A stretch of DNA of 64,000 nucleotides from Streptomyces sedi (GTDB lineage: Bacteria; Actinomycetota; Actinomycetes; Streptomycetales; Streptomycetaceae). The notes under the pieces are model-generated. The model was not told where the DNA came from and ran no database searches. It was given only the letters and a program-made list of their open reading frames with translations. The number at the start of each line of letters is the position of its first letter. Position 1 is the stretch's first letter. The stretch lies in the NCBI RefSeq assembly GCF_006335015.1, contig NZ_VDGT01000011.1, forward strand, positions 124,001-188,000. The letters run 5' to 3'. The position numbers and the translations under genes are program-made. Shown piece after piece: positions 16,572 to 25,412 of the stretch.

Positions 16572-17712
16572 CCGCCAGCACCAGCGGGCCGCTGGCGGAA
16601 CCCGAGTCGCCCGCCGGTCCCGCCGCGCCGCCCAGGGAGGCGTCCGCGTTCTTCCCGTCGGACACGGCGCCGCCGGCTTCCCCCTCGCCGGCGGGCGGCA
16701 TCTCGCTGAGCGGACGCACCAGTTCGCCGACCGGCTCGACGCTGTCGGCCGCGGCGAAGCCCCACTCCAGCAGGGCGGCAGCCTCGCGGTAGACCGCGAG
16801 GCTGTCGTCGTCGGCCGGGTCCATCACGGTGACCAGCAGCACCCGGTCGTCGCGCTCGGCGACGCCGGTGAAGGTGTAGCCGGCCTCGGTGGTGTAACCG
16901 TTCTTCACGCCGGCGATGCCGGGGAACGGGTCCAGCCCGGGGGCGCCGACCAGCAGCCTGTTGGTGTTCTGCACCTCGAAGGTCTCGCGGTCCTCGCCTT
17001 CGCCCTCGCCGGGGAAGTCGGCGGAGGGGGTCGCGGCGTACTCGCGGAAGTCCTCGTGTCGGAGCCCGGCGCGGGCGAAGAGCGTCAGGTCGTAGGCGGA
17101 GGAGAGCTGGCCGTCCGCGTCGTAGCCGTCCGGGTTGACCACATGGGTGTCGTTGGCCTGGAGGTCGGCGGCGCGCGCGTTCATCTCCGCGACCGTCGCC
17201 TCCTTGCCGCCGTTCATCGAGGTCAGCGCGTACACCGCGTCGTTGCCCGAGGCGAGGAAGACGCCGCGCCACAGGTCCTCGACGGTGTAGGTGCTGCCGT
17301 CGGCGACGCCGACCGCGCTGCTGCCGGGGCCCAGCTCGGTGAAGTGCTCCGGCTCGGCCAGATAGGTGGCCTCCCGGTCCAGCTGCGGCAGCAAGGTGTC
17401 GGCGAAGAGCATCTTGATGGTGCTCGCCGGCGGCAGTCTGCGGTGGGCCGCGTGGGCGGCCAGCACCTCGCCGTTCTCGGCGTCGGCTACGACCCAGGAC
17501 TTCGCGGTCAGCTCCTCGGGCAGCGCGGGCGCGCCCTCGCCGAGGTGCACCGCGGTTCCCGAGCCGGCGAGTTCGGGCCCGCCGACGACCGCGCCACCGG
17601 CGGGCGGTTCGTCGGCCGCGGCCAGCGCGGGCGCCAGCAGGGTCGGGGTGAGCAGGCCAAGGACCGCCAGGCGAACGGAGATCCGACAAGAAGACGAACG
17701 ATTGAACGGCAC
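16459..17712 (-). CDS. D-alanyl-D-alanine carboxypeptidase (class C-type PBP, DacA-like)
   Basis: A secreted, probably membrane-tethered D,D-carboxypeptidase that trims the terminal D-Ala of peptidoglycan stems. The 417 residues show an export signal (ISVRLAVLGLLTPTLLAPALAAA), the catalytic SxxK at Ser97-Lys100 (ASTIKM), SGN at 155-157 (LASGNDAV), and KNG at 270-272 (VKNGYTT) in place of the commoner KTG. An Asn at this place occurs in some actinobacterial relatives. A Gly/Ala-rich linker leads to a C-terminal helix (GPLVLAVTAGGLAVLAGAAYLY) and a basic cytoplasmic tail. The 3' end overlaps the YihY gene by 113 bases. Confidence 0.9.
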   Translation of the reverse strand: MPFNRSSSCRISVRLAVLGLLTPTLLAPALAAADEPPAGGAVVGGPELAGSGTAVHLGEGAPALPEELTAKSWVVADAENGEVLAAHAAHRRLPPASTIKMLFADTLLPQLDREATYLAEPEHFTELGPGSSAVGVADGSTYTVEDLWRGVFLASGNDAVYALTSMNGGKEATVAEMNARAADLQANDTHVVNPDGYDADGQLSSAYDLTLFARAGLRHEDFREYAATPSADFPGEGEGEDRETFEVQNTNRLLVGAPGLDPFPGIAGVKNGYTTEAGYTFTGVAERDDRVLLVTVMDPADDDSLAVYREAAALLEWGFAAADSVEPVGELVRPLSEMPPAGEGEAGGAVSDGKNADASLGGAAGPAGDSGSASGPLVLAVTAGGLAVLAGAAYLYHRRHPLPVSLPARRRRDGPRD

Positions 17713-17888
17713 ACGGTGAACCTATCTCTGCTCCCCCGCGTCCGTGCCAGCGGAGCGGCGCAAACCGGTGAACGGATGGGGCGCGGACCGCTCCGGAGCC
17801 GCCGTCGGCGGCCGGGGGCGGCCCACGGGGGTCGCTCATACTGGAGTGCGAGGCCGGGCGCGGCCTCGCACTCGGGAGGGGTTCGCTT

Positions 17889-19301
17889 GTGATGACCGTC
17901 GTGACCGTCCTGGTCATGATCCTGGTGGCCGGCGCGGTGCTGGGCGGGGCGCACTGGTACCTGTGGCTGCGGCTCGTGCGGGACGTCTCCCGCCCCGGCA
18001 CGCGCTACCGGCGCCTGGGCGGCTGGCTGCTGGGCGGGATGACGCTGATGACGCTGCTGGCGGCGGGCGGGGGACGGTTGGGGCTGCCGTTCGGGGTGCA
18101 CAGGGTCCTGGCCTGGCCCGGGTTCCTCTGGATGGCGGCGCTGCTCTATCTGCTGCTGGCGCTTCTCGTCGGCGAGGTGGCGCGCTTCGCGCTGCTGCGC
18201 CGTTCGCGCGCCGTGAAGGCGCCGGCGCGGGAGCCGGCGGAGCCGGGCGAAGCGCCGGTGGCGGCGGAGCCGGTGCGTGAGGAACCGGTGCGTGAGGAGC
18301 CGGTGCCGGCCGGCGTCGCGGCGGGCGCCGCGGGAGGGTCGGCGGAGCCGGCTGCCTCGGAGCCGGCTGCCTCGGAGCCGGCTGCCTCGGAGTCGGCCGC
18401 CGCCGAGCCGGCGGCGGCCGGGGGTGCCGGCGGGGACGGTCCCGTGGACGAGGCGGCGGGCCGGGGGGACGACGGGCTGAGCCGGCGGCTGCTGGTCTCC
18501 CGTTCCATAGCTGTCGGCGCGGGCCTGGCGGCCTTCGGCACGGTCGGCTACGGCGTGGCCAACGCCCGCCGGCTGCGGGTGCGTCGCGTCACCATCCCGC
18601 TCGCCAAGCTGCCGCGCGGCGGGCACGGCTACCGGATCGCGGTGGTCAGCGACATCCATCTGGGGCCGGTGCTGGGGGAGTCCCACTGCCGCCGGGTGGT
18701 CGACGCCATCAACAAGGTCCAGCCCGACGCCATCGCCGTCGTCGGCGACCTGGTCGACGCCGAGGTCGACGACCTGCGCTCGGCCGTCGCCCCGCTGGGC
18801 GACCTGCGGGCCCCGGACGGCGCGTTCTTCGTCACCGGGAACCACGAGTACTACGTGGAGACCGCCGAATGGGTCGACCACGTACGGGAGTTGGGCGTCA
18901 CCCCGCTGATCAACGAACGCCGGGAGCTGCCGTTCTTCGACCTCGCCGGGGTCAACGACGTCGACGGCGAGGGCACGGACTTCGGCGGACCGGACTACGG
19001 CGCGGCGCTCGGCGACCGGGACCCGGCGCGGGCCTCCGTGCTGATGGCCCACCAGCCGGTGATGGTCCACGAGGCGGTGGACCACGACGTCGACCTCCAG
19101 CTGTCCGGGCACACCCACGGTGGGCAGATGTGGCCCATCACGTATCTCGCGGGGCTGGCGAACCCGACGCTGGCCGGGTTGGAGCGGTACGGCGACACGC
19201 AGCTGTATGTGAGCCGGGGGGCCGGCGCGTACGGTCCGCCGGTGCGGGTCGGCGCCGACCCCGACATCACGGTCGTCGAACTGGCCTCCGGCCAGGTTTG
19301 A
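17889..19301 (+). CDS. Membrane-anchored calcineurin-like metallophosphoesterase
   Basis: This 470-residue protein has about three helices in the first 105 residues, a disordered Glu/Pro/Ala linker (about 110-190), another hydrophobic stretch (SIAVGAGLAAFGTVGYGVA) and a phosphoesterase domain. The domain has all metal motifs: SDIHLG (Asp255, His257), GDLVD, GNHEYY and GHTHGGQ. This set and the membrane location resemble the YkuE/YaeI group acting on lipid-linked phosphates, but the substrate is unknown. The start is GTG 17889. The linker is encoded by short tandem repeats (18345-18389), so its length may vary between strains. Confidence 0.88.
   Translation: MMTVVTVLVMILVAGAVLGGAHWYLWLRLVRDVSRPGTRYRRLGGWLLGGMTLMTLLAAGGGRLGLPFGVHRVLAWPGFLWMAALLYLLLALLVGEVARFALLRRSRAVKAPAREPAEPGEAPVAAEPVREEPVREEPVPAGVAAGAAGGSAEPAASEPAASEPAASESAAAEPAAAGGAGGDGPVDEAAGRGDDGLSRRLLVSRSIAVGAGLAAFGTVGYGVANARRLRVRRVTIPLAKLPRGGHGYRIAVVSDIHLGPVLGESHCRRVVDAINKVQPDAIAVVGDLVDAEVDDLRSAVAPLGDLRAPDGAFFVTGNHEYYVETAEWVDHVRELGVTPLINERRELPFFDLAGVNDVDGEGTDFGGPDYGAALGDRDPARASVLMAHQPVMVHEAVDHDVDLQLSGHTHGGQMWPITYLAGLANPTLAGLERYGDTQLYVSRGAGAYGPPVRVGADPDITVVELASGQV
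18345..18389 (+). repeat. 15-bp coding tandem repeat in the phosphoesterase linker
   Basis: Three perfect copies of GAGCCGGCTGCCTCG encode EPAAS x3 inside the linker of the metallophosphoesterase. A partial fourth copy follows, and a separate doubled 15-bp unit (CCGGTGCGTGAGGAA/G) lies about 75 bases before it. All keep the frame. Confidence 0.85.
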
Positions 19302-19309
19302 CCGGACCG

Positions 19310-19830
19310 GTCGGGTGCATGGGGGGCGGGCCGCGGTCGACTATGGTCCTGGCCGGCCGGGGTGGGTTGTCGTCCTCGGCCCGGTGGTGGGTTGCTCGCG
19401 CAGTTCCCCGCGCCCCTGGGTGTGGTTGGCGTGGTGGGTCGGGTGCGGGTTCACGTTCGGCAGGTGGCGGCGGGCTTGGGGGCGCGGTGCATTCGTGGCG
19501 GGCCGCGGTCGACTGCGGTCCTGGCTGGTCCGGGTGGGTTGTCGTCGTGAGCCCGGTGTGTGGTTGCTCGCGCAGTTCCCCGCGCCCCTGGGTGTGGTTG
19601 GCGTGGTGGGTCGGGTGCGGGTTCACGTTCGGCAGGTGGCGGCGGGCTTGGGGGCGCGGGGAACGGCGCGGTGCATGGGTGGCGGGCCGCGGTCGACTAC
19701 GGTCCGCACCGGCCCGGTGGGTTGTCGGCGCAAGCCCGGTGGTGGGTTGCTCGCGCAGTTCCCCGCGCCCCCGCACTGCCGGTGGGGCGTGGTGCATGAG
19801 GGGCGGGGGGCGGACGACAAGGGTGATGCG
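19310..19830. repeat. Repeat locus IV: three units with deleted right arms
   Basis: Left arms lie at 19397-19416, 19569-19588 and 19752-19771. The first right arm is cut to GGGGCGCGG (19479-19487) by loss of 12 bases between two GCGCGG copies. The second is whole but carries GAACGG instead of GAACTG (19651-19670). The third is reduced to GGGGCG before TGGTGCAT. The loci are joined by the GTCGACTACGG linker. The array begins right after the stop of the phosphoesterase gene and leaves about 150 bases before the next gene. Confidence 0.87.
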
Positions 19831-19977
19831 CCGGCAAGGCGGTTGGTCGCGCCCGTCACCCGATTTTGTCGGCTCGCCGCCTCAACTATTCGGGCGCCGT
19901 TGGTGTCCTTGATAACGCTGGGGGAACAAACTGACAGCGTGATGGACACAGAACGCGTTGCGGAGGTTGGGAACGGC

Positions 19978-20280
19978 ATGACGGAGTTGACTGGGACGGG
20001 GGAGGACCTCGTCATCAGAGGACGGGTTCGCGACGCGCTGGGCGTGGCTCTGCCGCGCGCGGTGGTGACGCTGTCCGGAGTCGAGGGCGGGAAGAACCTG
20101 GACAAGACGCGCAGCGGCGCGGACGGTTCCTTCGAGGTGCGCGCGCCCTTCGAGGGCGACTTCGTGCTCTCCGCGTTCTCCCCGCAGTTGGGGACGCAGA
20201 GCGTGGAGATCCGGCTCGACGGAGTGCGGCCCGTCGAGGTCGAGTTCATGATCGACGTGCCGGGCGTGGTGCCCGAGTAG
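19978..20280 (+). CDS. Small carboxypeptidase-regulatory-like (transthyretin-fold) domain protein
   Basis: This is a protein of about 100 residues made almost wholly of one beta-sandwich of the CarboxypepD_reg/SpaA type: IRGRVRDALGVALPRAVVTLSG ... DKTRSGADGSFEVRAPFEGDFVLSAFSPQLG. There is no signal peptide, so it probably acts in the cytoplasm, perhaps as a binding module. I prefer ATG 19978, which has GGAGG 11 bases upstream. GTG 19939 or ATG 19942 would add 12-13 residues. It precedes the peptide-binding protein gene by 157 bases. Function unknown. Confidence 0.7.
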   Translation: MTELTGTGEDLVIRGRVRDALGVALPRAVVTLSGVEGGKNLDKTRSGADGSFEVRAPFEGDFVLSAFSPQLGTQSVEIRLDGVRPVEVEFMIDVPGVVPE

Positions 20281-20437
20281 GCAGCCGGGGGTGAAGCGGG
20301 GGTGAACTCGCTCCCGGTAGCGGTCCGGGTACCAGCCGAAGTGTGGCCCGTCCGTTGCCCTCCGCCCGCTCACGCCGGTGACGCGTGTGGTTGGCTGGTG
20401 CCCTCGTTGCTGGACTTTTGAAGAAAGGGCGCGGGGA

Positions 20438-22072
20438 GTGCGACGTATCCGGGCCAAAGGGGTCATAGGCATCGGTCTGGCCCTGGCGCTGGTCGCCGGC
20501 GCGATCGGCGGCTGGGCGCTGTTCCGTTCCTCGGACGACTCCGAGGAGCCGATCGTGGTCGGTACGACCTCCACGCCCACCATGGTGGACCCGGCCGGGG
20601 CCTACGACGCCTCGGCCTGGGCCCTGATGAGCAATCTCTACCAGTCGCTGCTGACCTTCGAGCACGGCCGCGAGCAGCCCGTCCCGGACGCCGCCGAGAG
20701 CTGCGGCTTCACGGACAACGAGCTGACCGTGTACCGCTGCACCCTGCGGAGCGGCCTGAAGTTCAGCAACGGGAACCCGATCACCCCCGAGGACGTGCAG
20801 TTCTCCTACGAGCGCATCCAGGCGATGGCCGCCCGCGCCGAGGAGGAGGCCGCCGACGACTCGATCCCCGAGGACGAGAAGTTCTCCTACGCGGGTCCCT
20901 CCGCGCTGCTGGCCAACCTGCTGGCGGTGCGCGTCGACGGCCGGGACATCATCTTCGAGCTGGAGCACTCGGACGCCACCTTCCCGTTCGTGGTCGCCGG
21001 CAGCGTCGGCGCCATCGTCGACCGGAAGAACTACGCGACGCTGGAGCTGCGCGACAACTGGCAGGTGGACGGCTCGGGGCCGTTCGTGCTTGAGGAGTAC
21101 CACGAGGGCGAGTCCGTCGAGCTGGTGCCGAACCCGGAGTACCGGGGCGCCCACGAGCCGGCCGAGCAGGCCGTGACCGTGCGGTACTTCTACGGGAACG
21201 ACGAGGAGTCCCCCGAGGACCAGCTCGTCGCCGCGTGGGAGGCCGGCGAACTCGACGTCAACGACGGCAAGATGCCTCCCGGCGTGATGGCCAACGTCAA
21301 CCGCAGCGACCCCAAGCGCCCCGTGACGGAGAACACGGCCGGTTCGATCCGCGTGCTGGCGTTCAACACCGACGACGGGATGCCGGTCGACTCGCAGGTG
21401 GCCCGGCAGACCGCCGCCGCGCTGCTGGACCGCGAGTCGTTGAGCAACCAGGTCCAGCAGGGCACCGTCGAGCCGCTCTACTCGCTGATCCCCGTCGGCT
21501 ACACCGGCCACGGCACCCCCTACTTCGACCAGTACCGCGAGACGGACACCGAGGTGCTGCGGCAGCGGATGCTGGACGCGGGGCTGTCGCTGCCCGTGGA
21601 GTTCGAGATCGCCTACTCGCGCGGCGCCGCCAACCACGAGGAGGCGGCGGCCATCGAGCGGCAGCTTGAGGCGGGCGACCTCTTCGAGGTGGAGGTCACC
21701 CACCACGAGTGGGACGACTTCATCCCGGGCGTCTACTCGGCGCGTGACTACGACGCCTACCTGATCGGCTGGCGCCCCGACTTCCCCGACCCCTCGACGT
21801 TCACCGACGGCATCCTCGGCCCCGGCGACGGCATGGCCACCGGCTACTCGGACGGGCGGATCGACGGGCTGATCGCCGAGGCGCAGGCCGAGCCGGACCG
21901 GGCGCAGACCGCCGACACCTTCCTGGCCATCCACGAACTGGCCGCGGAGAGCGCCGCGATCATCCCGATCTGGCAGGAGAAGCGGTTCACCATCAGCCAG
22001 GAGGACATCACGGGCGTCCAGCACCTGATCGGAAGCGGCATCTGGCGGCTCTGGGAGCTTCGCCGAATCTGA
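20438..22072 (+). CDS. Peptide/nickel-type ABC substrate-binding protein (SBP_bac_5)
   Basis: This is a 544-residue family-5 extracellular solute-binding protein, the DppA/OppA group that feeds oligopeptides to ABC permeases. Recognisable parts are STPTMVDPAGAYDASAWALMSNLYQSLL near the mature N-terminus, NPITPEDVQFSYERI, GSGPFVLEEYHEGESVELVPNPEYRG, and a C-terminal DYDAYLIGWRPDFPDPSTF. It starts with a hydrophobic helix (GIGLALALVAGAIGGWALF) but has no lipobox cysteine, so it is anchored or cleaved by signal peptidase I. The start is GTG 20438 after GCGGGGA. No permease genes are adjacent. Confidence 0.9.
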   Translation: MRRIRAKGVIGIGLALALVAGAIGGWALFRSSDDSEEPIVVGTTSTPTMVDPAGAYDASAWALMSNLYQSLLTFEHGREQPVPDAAESCGFTDNELTVYRCTLRSGLKFSNGNPITPEDVQFSYERIQAMAARAEEEAADDSIPEDEKFSYAGPSALLANLLAVRVDGRDIIFELEHSDATFPFVVAGSVGAIVDRKNYATLELRDNWQVDGSGPFVLEEYHEGESVELVPNPEYRGAHEPAEQAVTVRYFYGNDEESPEDQLVAAWEAGELDVNDGKMPPGVMANVNRSDPKRPVTENTAGSIRVLAFNTDDGMPVDSQVARQTAAALLDRESLSNQVQQGTVEPLYSLIPVGYTGHGTPYFDQYRETDTEVLRQRMLDAGLSLPVEFEIAYSRGAANHEEAAAIERQLEAGDLFEVEVTHHEWDDFIPGVYSARDYDAYLIGWRPDFPDPSTFTDGILGPGDGMATGYSDGRIDGLIAEAQAEPDRAQTADTFLAIHELAAESAAIIPIWQEKRFTISQEDITGVQHLIGSGIWRLWELRRI

Positions 22073-22093
22073 TCCGTGGGGCAGGATGCGCCC

Positions 22094-22972
22094 ATGGCAC
22101 GACTCAAGCACACCGTCATCCTGGATCCGCCCCTCAGCCGTGACGAACTGTCGCGTGCCGTCGCGGTGCCGTTCGATGTCTGGCAGGGGCTGCGCGCCGA
22201 GGACCACCGGCTGGTGGCCGAGGACGGCAGGACCGTCCAGGGCGTCGCCCTCTTCGACGGCGCGCACGCCACCGCCGGAGCGCGTTACGTCCGGGACGAG
22301 GAGACGGCCGCGCCCCTCGCCAAGGGCGCGATCGCGCCCCGCGTCACCCTCGTCGAGTGGGACCGCGCCGCCGGCGTCGCGCTGCGCGTCGACGGCCAGC
22401 GGCTTGGCCCCGGGCCGACCCCGCGGCTCGCCGCCGAACTGCGGCTGCGCGGCGTCGAGCGACCGGAGAGCGCCACCCTGCGCGTGGACGGCTCCGTCTC
22501 CCGGCCGGGGCGCCAACGGCGGCGCTGGCTGCGTTGGTTCACGCTCCAGGCCGAGCTGGACTTCGGTCGCTGGTACGCCTCGGCCGCCGGCACGGCCGGG
22601 CGCCCGCCGCTGCTGGTCCAGGTGCGGCACTCGCTGGTGCGCGGCGAGGCCAGGGCCACGCCCCGCCCGGCCCCCGGTGGCGCCTGGGAGGTGGAGGTGC
22701 TGGTCAACGCGCGCGGGCGCGGCGTGCTGCGCCCGGTGGTCGCGGTGCCGCTGCTGGTCGCCAAGCGGATGCTGCGCCGCTCCCTCGCCGAGTCGCTGCC
22801 CCGCGCCGCCGAGGTCTGGCGGGAACGCGTCCAGCCCGACCTGGTCCGCGACCCCGCCGACTCCCGCGCCCGCCTGCTGGACGAGCTGTGCACCCCCTAC
22901 GACCAGCGCGAGGACACCGCGCGCGACGTGCGCGCCGGGGGCTCGGCCGTCGAACGGCGGGAGACGGACTGA
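22094..22972 (+). CDS. Conserved-type hypothetical protein
   Basis: This 292-residue protein has no domain I recognise. It is Arg- and Glu-rich, lacks a signal peptide or convincing membrane helix, and contains a long mid-section RRWLRWFTLQAELDFGRWYASA. It may be a two-domain beta-rich protein. ATG 22094 is supported either by GGGCAGGA upstream or by a leaderless layout (CAGGAT at 22082-22087, 6 bases before the ATG). It begins 21 bases after the binding-protein stop and converges on the GlcD-like gene. Confidence 0.68.
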   Translation: MARLKHTVILDPPLSRDELSRAVAVPFDVWQGLRAEDHRLVAEDGRTVQGVALFDGAHATAGARYVRDEETAAPLAKGAIAPRVTLVEWDRAAGVALRVDGQRLGPGPTPRLAAELRLRGVERPESATLRVDGSVSRPGRQRRRWLRWFTLQAELDFGRWYASAAGTAGRPPLLVQVRHSLVRGEARATPRPAPGGAWEVEVLVNARGRGVLRPVVAVPLLVAKRMLRRSLAESLPRAAEVWRERVQPDLVRDPADSRARLLDELCTPYDQREDTARDVRAGGSAVERRETD

Positions 22973-23020
22973 GCCGGCCGCCCTGCCCCGGGGGCTCGGA
23001 GCGCCTTGCCCGGGCCGGTC

Positions 23021-24415
23021 TCAGAGCACCTTGCCCGGGTTGAGGATGCCCGTCGGGTCGAAGACCCGGCGGACGGAGCGCTGGAGTTCGAGGCCGACCG
23101 GGCCCAACTCCCTGGCCAGCCACTCCTTCTTCAGCACCCCGACCCCGTGCTCGCCGGTGATCGTGCCGCCCAGCTCCAGGCCCAGGGCCATGATGTCGTC
23201 GAACGAGGCCCGCGCCCGCGCCGCCTGGTCGGGGTCGGAGGCGTCGAAGCAGACCGTCGGGTGGGCGTTGCCGTCCCCGGCGTGGGCGACGACGCCGATG
23301 GTCAGGTCGACGCGTTCGGCGATGGCGGCGATCCCGTCGATCAGCTCCGCCATCCGGTCGCGCGGCACGCACACGTCGTCGATCATCGTGGTGCCGGTCA
23401 CCGCCTCCAGCGCCGGGAGGGTGGCGCGGCGGGCGGCGAGCAGCATCTCCGACTCGGCCTGGTCGTCGGCCGGCACCACCTCGGTCGCCCCCGACGCCCG
23501 GCACAGCTCGGCGACCGCCGCCAGGTCCTCCGCCGCCCCCGGGGTGTCGAACGCGGCCAGCAGCAGCGCCCGCGTCGACTCCGGCAGGCCCATCCTCGTC
23601 AGCCGGTTGACGGCCCGCACGCTGGTGCCGTCCATCAGCTCCAGCAGCGACGGCGTGTGCCCGGCGCCCATGATCGCGGCCACCGCGTCCCCGGCCGCCG
23701 CCGCCGAGCCGAACTCGGCGGCCAGCACCAGCTGCCGCGGCGGCGCCGGCCGCAGCGCCAGCACCGCGCCGACCACCACGCCCAGCGTTCCCTCGGCGCC
23801 GACGAAGAGCCGCGTCAGGTCGTAGCCGGCGACGCCCTTCGCGGTGCGCCGCCCGGTGTGCAGCAGCCGCCCGTCGGCCAGCACCACGTCCAGGCCCAGC
23901 ACGTACTCGGCGGTCACCCCGTACTTGACGCAGCACAGCCCGCCGGAGCCGGTGCCGATGTTGCCGCCGATGGTGCACTGCTCCCAACTGGAGGGGTCCG
24001 GCGGGTAGGTGAGCCCGTGCTCGGCGACCGCCTTGGAGAGGTCCGCGTTGACGACGCCCGGCTCCACGACGGCGATCCGGTTCACCGGGTCGATCTGAAG
24101 GACCCGGTCCATCCGCAGCAGCGAGAGCACCACGCAGCCGTCGACCGCGTTCGCCGCGCCGGACAGCCCGGTCCGGGCGCCCTGCGGCACCACGGGGACG
24201 CCCAGCGCGTGGCAGATCCGCAGCGTCTCCTGGACCTGCTCGACGGAACGGGGCAGCACCACGGCAGCGGCCCGGCCCGCCGGGCAGAAGCTCGCCATGT
24301 CGTGCGCGTAGGAGGCGGTCACATCGGGATCGGTGAGCACGGTGTCGGCCGGCAGTGCCGCCAGCAACCGTGCGACGACGGTGGTCTCGACCGGGGTCTC
24401 TTCTGCGGTGCTCAT
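23021..24415 (-). CDS. FAD-linked oxidase, glycolate oxidase GlcD-like
   Basis: This is a 464-residue flavoenzyme of the VAO/PCMH type. An FAD-binding domain (VLPRSVEQVQETLRICHALG, PQGARTGLSGAANAV, SSWEQCTIGGNIGTGSGG) is followed by a cap domain ending in HAGDGNAHPTVCFD and GEHGVGVLKKEWLARELG, which hold conserved metal/substrate residues of the 2-hydroxyacid dehydrogenase group. GlcD is the closest name; D-lactate dehydrogenase is an alternative. No GlcE/GlcF partners are nearby. The start is ATG 24415 (MSTAEETPVETT). Confidence 0.88.
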   Translation of the reverse strand: MSTAEETPVETTVVARLLAALPADTVLTDPDVTASYAHDMASFCPAGRAAAVVLPRSVEQVQETLRICHALGVPVVPQGARTGLSGAANAVDGCVVLSLLRMDRVLQIDPVNRIAVVEPGVVNADLSKAVAEHGLTYPPDPSSWEQCTIGGNIGTGSGGLCCVKYGVTAEYVLGLDVVLADGRLLHTGRRTAKGVAGYDLTRLFVGAEGTLGVVVGAVLALRPAPPRQLVLAAEFGSAAAAGDAVAAIMGAGHTPSLLELMDGTSVRAVNRLTRMGLPESTRALLLAAFDTPGAAEDLAAVAELCRASGATEVVPADDQAESEMLLAARRATLPALEAVTGTTMIDDVCVPRDRMAELIDGIAAIAERVDLTIGVVAHAGDGNAHPTVCFDASDPDQAARARASFDDIMALGLELGGTITGEHGVGVLKKEWLARELGPVGLELQRSVRRVFDPTGILNPGKVL

Positions 24416-24524
24416 GAACGCAGCTTGGCATCCGGCGGGCGGAATTCCCATGCCGTGGGCACGAGACCCGTGCCAGGCAGCCGTGACGAGCGACGCACTG
24501 ACCCCGGTGGGCCGACCGCGGAGC

Positions 24525-24638
24525 CTCGGGGCCGGGCGGGTTGTCGTCCTCGGCCCGGTGTGTGGTGCTCGCGCCGTTCCCCGCGCCCCCTCACCGCCCG
24601 GTGGGCGGCTCGGCGGCGCGGGGAACGGACCCGCGGTC
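24525..24638. repeat. Repeat locus V: one diverged unit next to the sdhB stop
   Basis: A single short-loop unit has left arm CGCGCCGTTCCCCGCGCCCC at 24570-24589 (one change from consensus) and a poorer right arm near 24613-24632 (GCGGCGCGGGGAACGGA). It is preceded by the GGGTTGTCGTCCTCGGCCCGG linker. It ends a few bases from the sdhB stop codon, the 3' side of the sdh operon. Confidence 0.8.
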
Positions 24639-25412
24639 TCAGAACCGGCGGGTGATCAGGGCCTTCTTGACCTCCTGGATGGCCTTGGTCACCTCGATGC
24701 CGCGGGGGCAGGCGTCGGTGCAGTTGAACGTGGTGCGGCAGCGCCACACGCCGTCCTTGTCGTTCAGCACCTCAAGGCGCTGCTCGCCGCCCTCGTCGCG
24801 CGAGTCGAAGATGAAGCGGTGCGCGTTGACGATCGCCGCCGGCCCGAAGTACTGGCCGTCGTTCCAGAACACCGGGCACGAGGAGGTGCACGCGGCGCAC
24901 AGGATGCACTTGGTGGTGTCGTCGAAGCGCTCCCGGTCCTCGGCGGACTGGAGACGCTCGCGCGTCGGCTCGTTCCCCGAGGTGATCAGGAACGGCATGA
25001 CGTCCCGGTACGCCTGGAAGAACGGCTCCATGTCGACCACCAGGTCCTTGAGGACCGTCATGCCCTTGATGGGCTCGACGAGGATCGGCTTGGTGGCGAC
25101 CGAGCCCTTGATGGCGGTGATGTCCTTGATCAGCGTCTTGCAGGCCAGCCGGTTCTTGCCGTTGATCCGCATCGCGTCCGAGCCGCAGATCCCGTGGGCG
25201 CAGGAGCGGCGGAACGTCAGCGTGCCGTCCTCGTGCCACTTGATCTGGTGGAGCGCGTCGAGGACCCGCTCCTTGGGGTCGATCGCGATCTCGAAGTCCT
25301 GCCAGTGGACCTCCTCCGAGACCTCCGGGTTGAACCGGCGGATCCGGAAGGTCACGGTGACGAGGTGGTCGGTGCCCGCCTCGGCGGGCTTCTCCAGAGT
25401 CGGGGTAGCCAT
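24639..25412 (-). CDS. sdhB: Succinate dehydrogenase iron-sulfur subunit
   Basis: This 257-residue subunit passes electrons from SdhA to quinone. It carries the 2Fe-2S ligands in SCAHGICGSDAMRINGKN with a later RLAC, and the 4Fe-4S/3Fe-4S ligands in CILCAACTSSCPVF and CRTTFNCTDACPRGI. The length is normal. The ATG at 25412 shares one base with the sdhA stop. It is the last gene of sdhCDAB, and locus V of the dispersed repeat follows its stop. Confidence 0.98.
   Translation of the reverse strand: MATPTLEKPAEAGTDHLVTVTFRIRRFNPEVSEEVHWQDFEIAIDPKERVLDALHQIKWHEDGTLTFRRSCAHGICGSDAMRINGKNRLACKTLIKDITAIKGSVATKPILVEPIKGMTVLKDLVVDMEPFFQAYRDVMPFLITSGNEPTRERLQSAEDRERFDDTTKCILCAACTSSCPVFWNDGQYFGPAAIVNAHRFIFDSRDEGGEQRLEVLNDKDGVWRCRTTFNCTDACPRGIEVTKAIQEVKKALITRRF

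Noticed and set aside
20246..22630. 794-codon minus-strand frame opposite the peptide-binding protein gene
   Set aside because: The translation is Gly/Val/Arg/His low-complexity and mirrors the codon bias of the plus-strand gene, which has clear family motifs.
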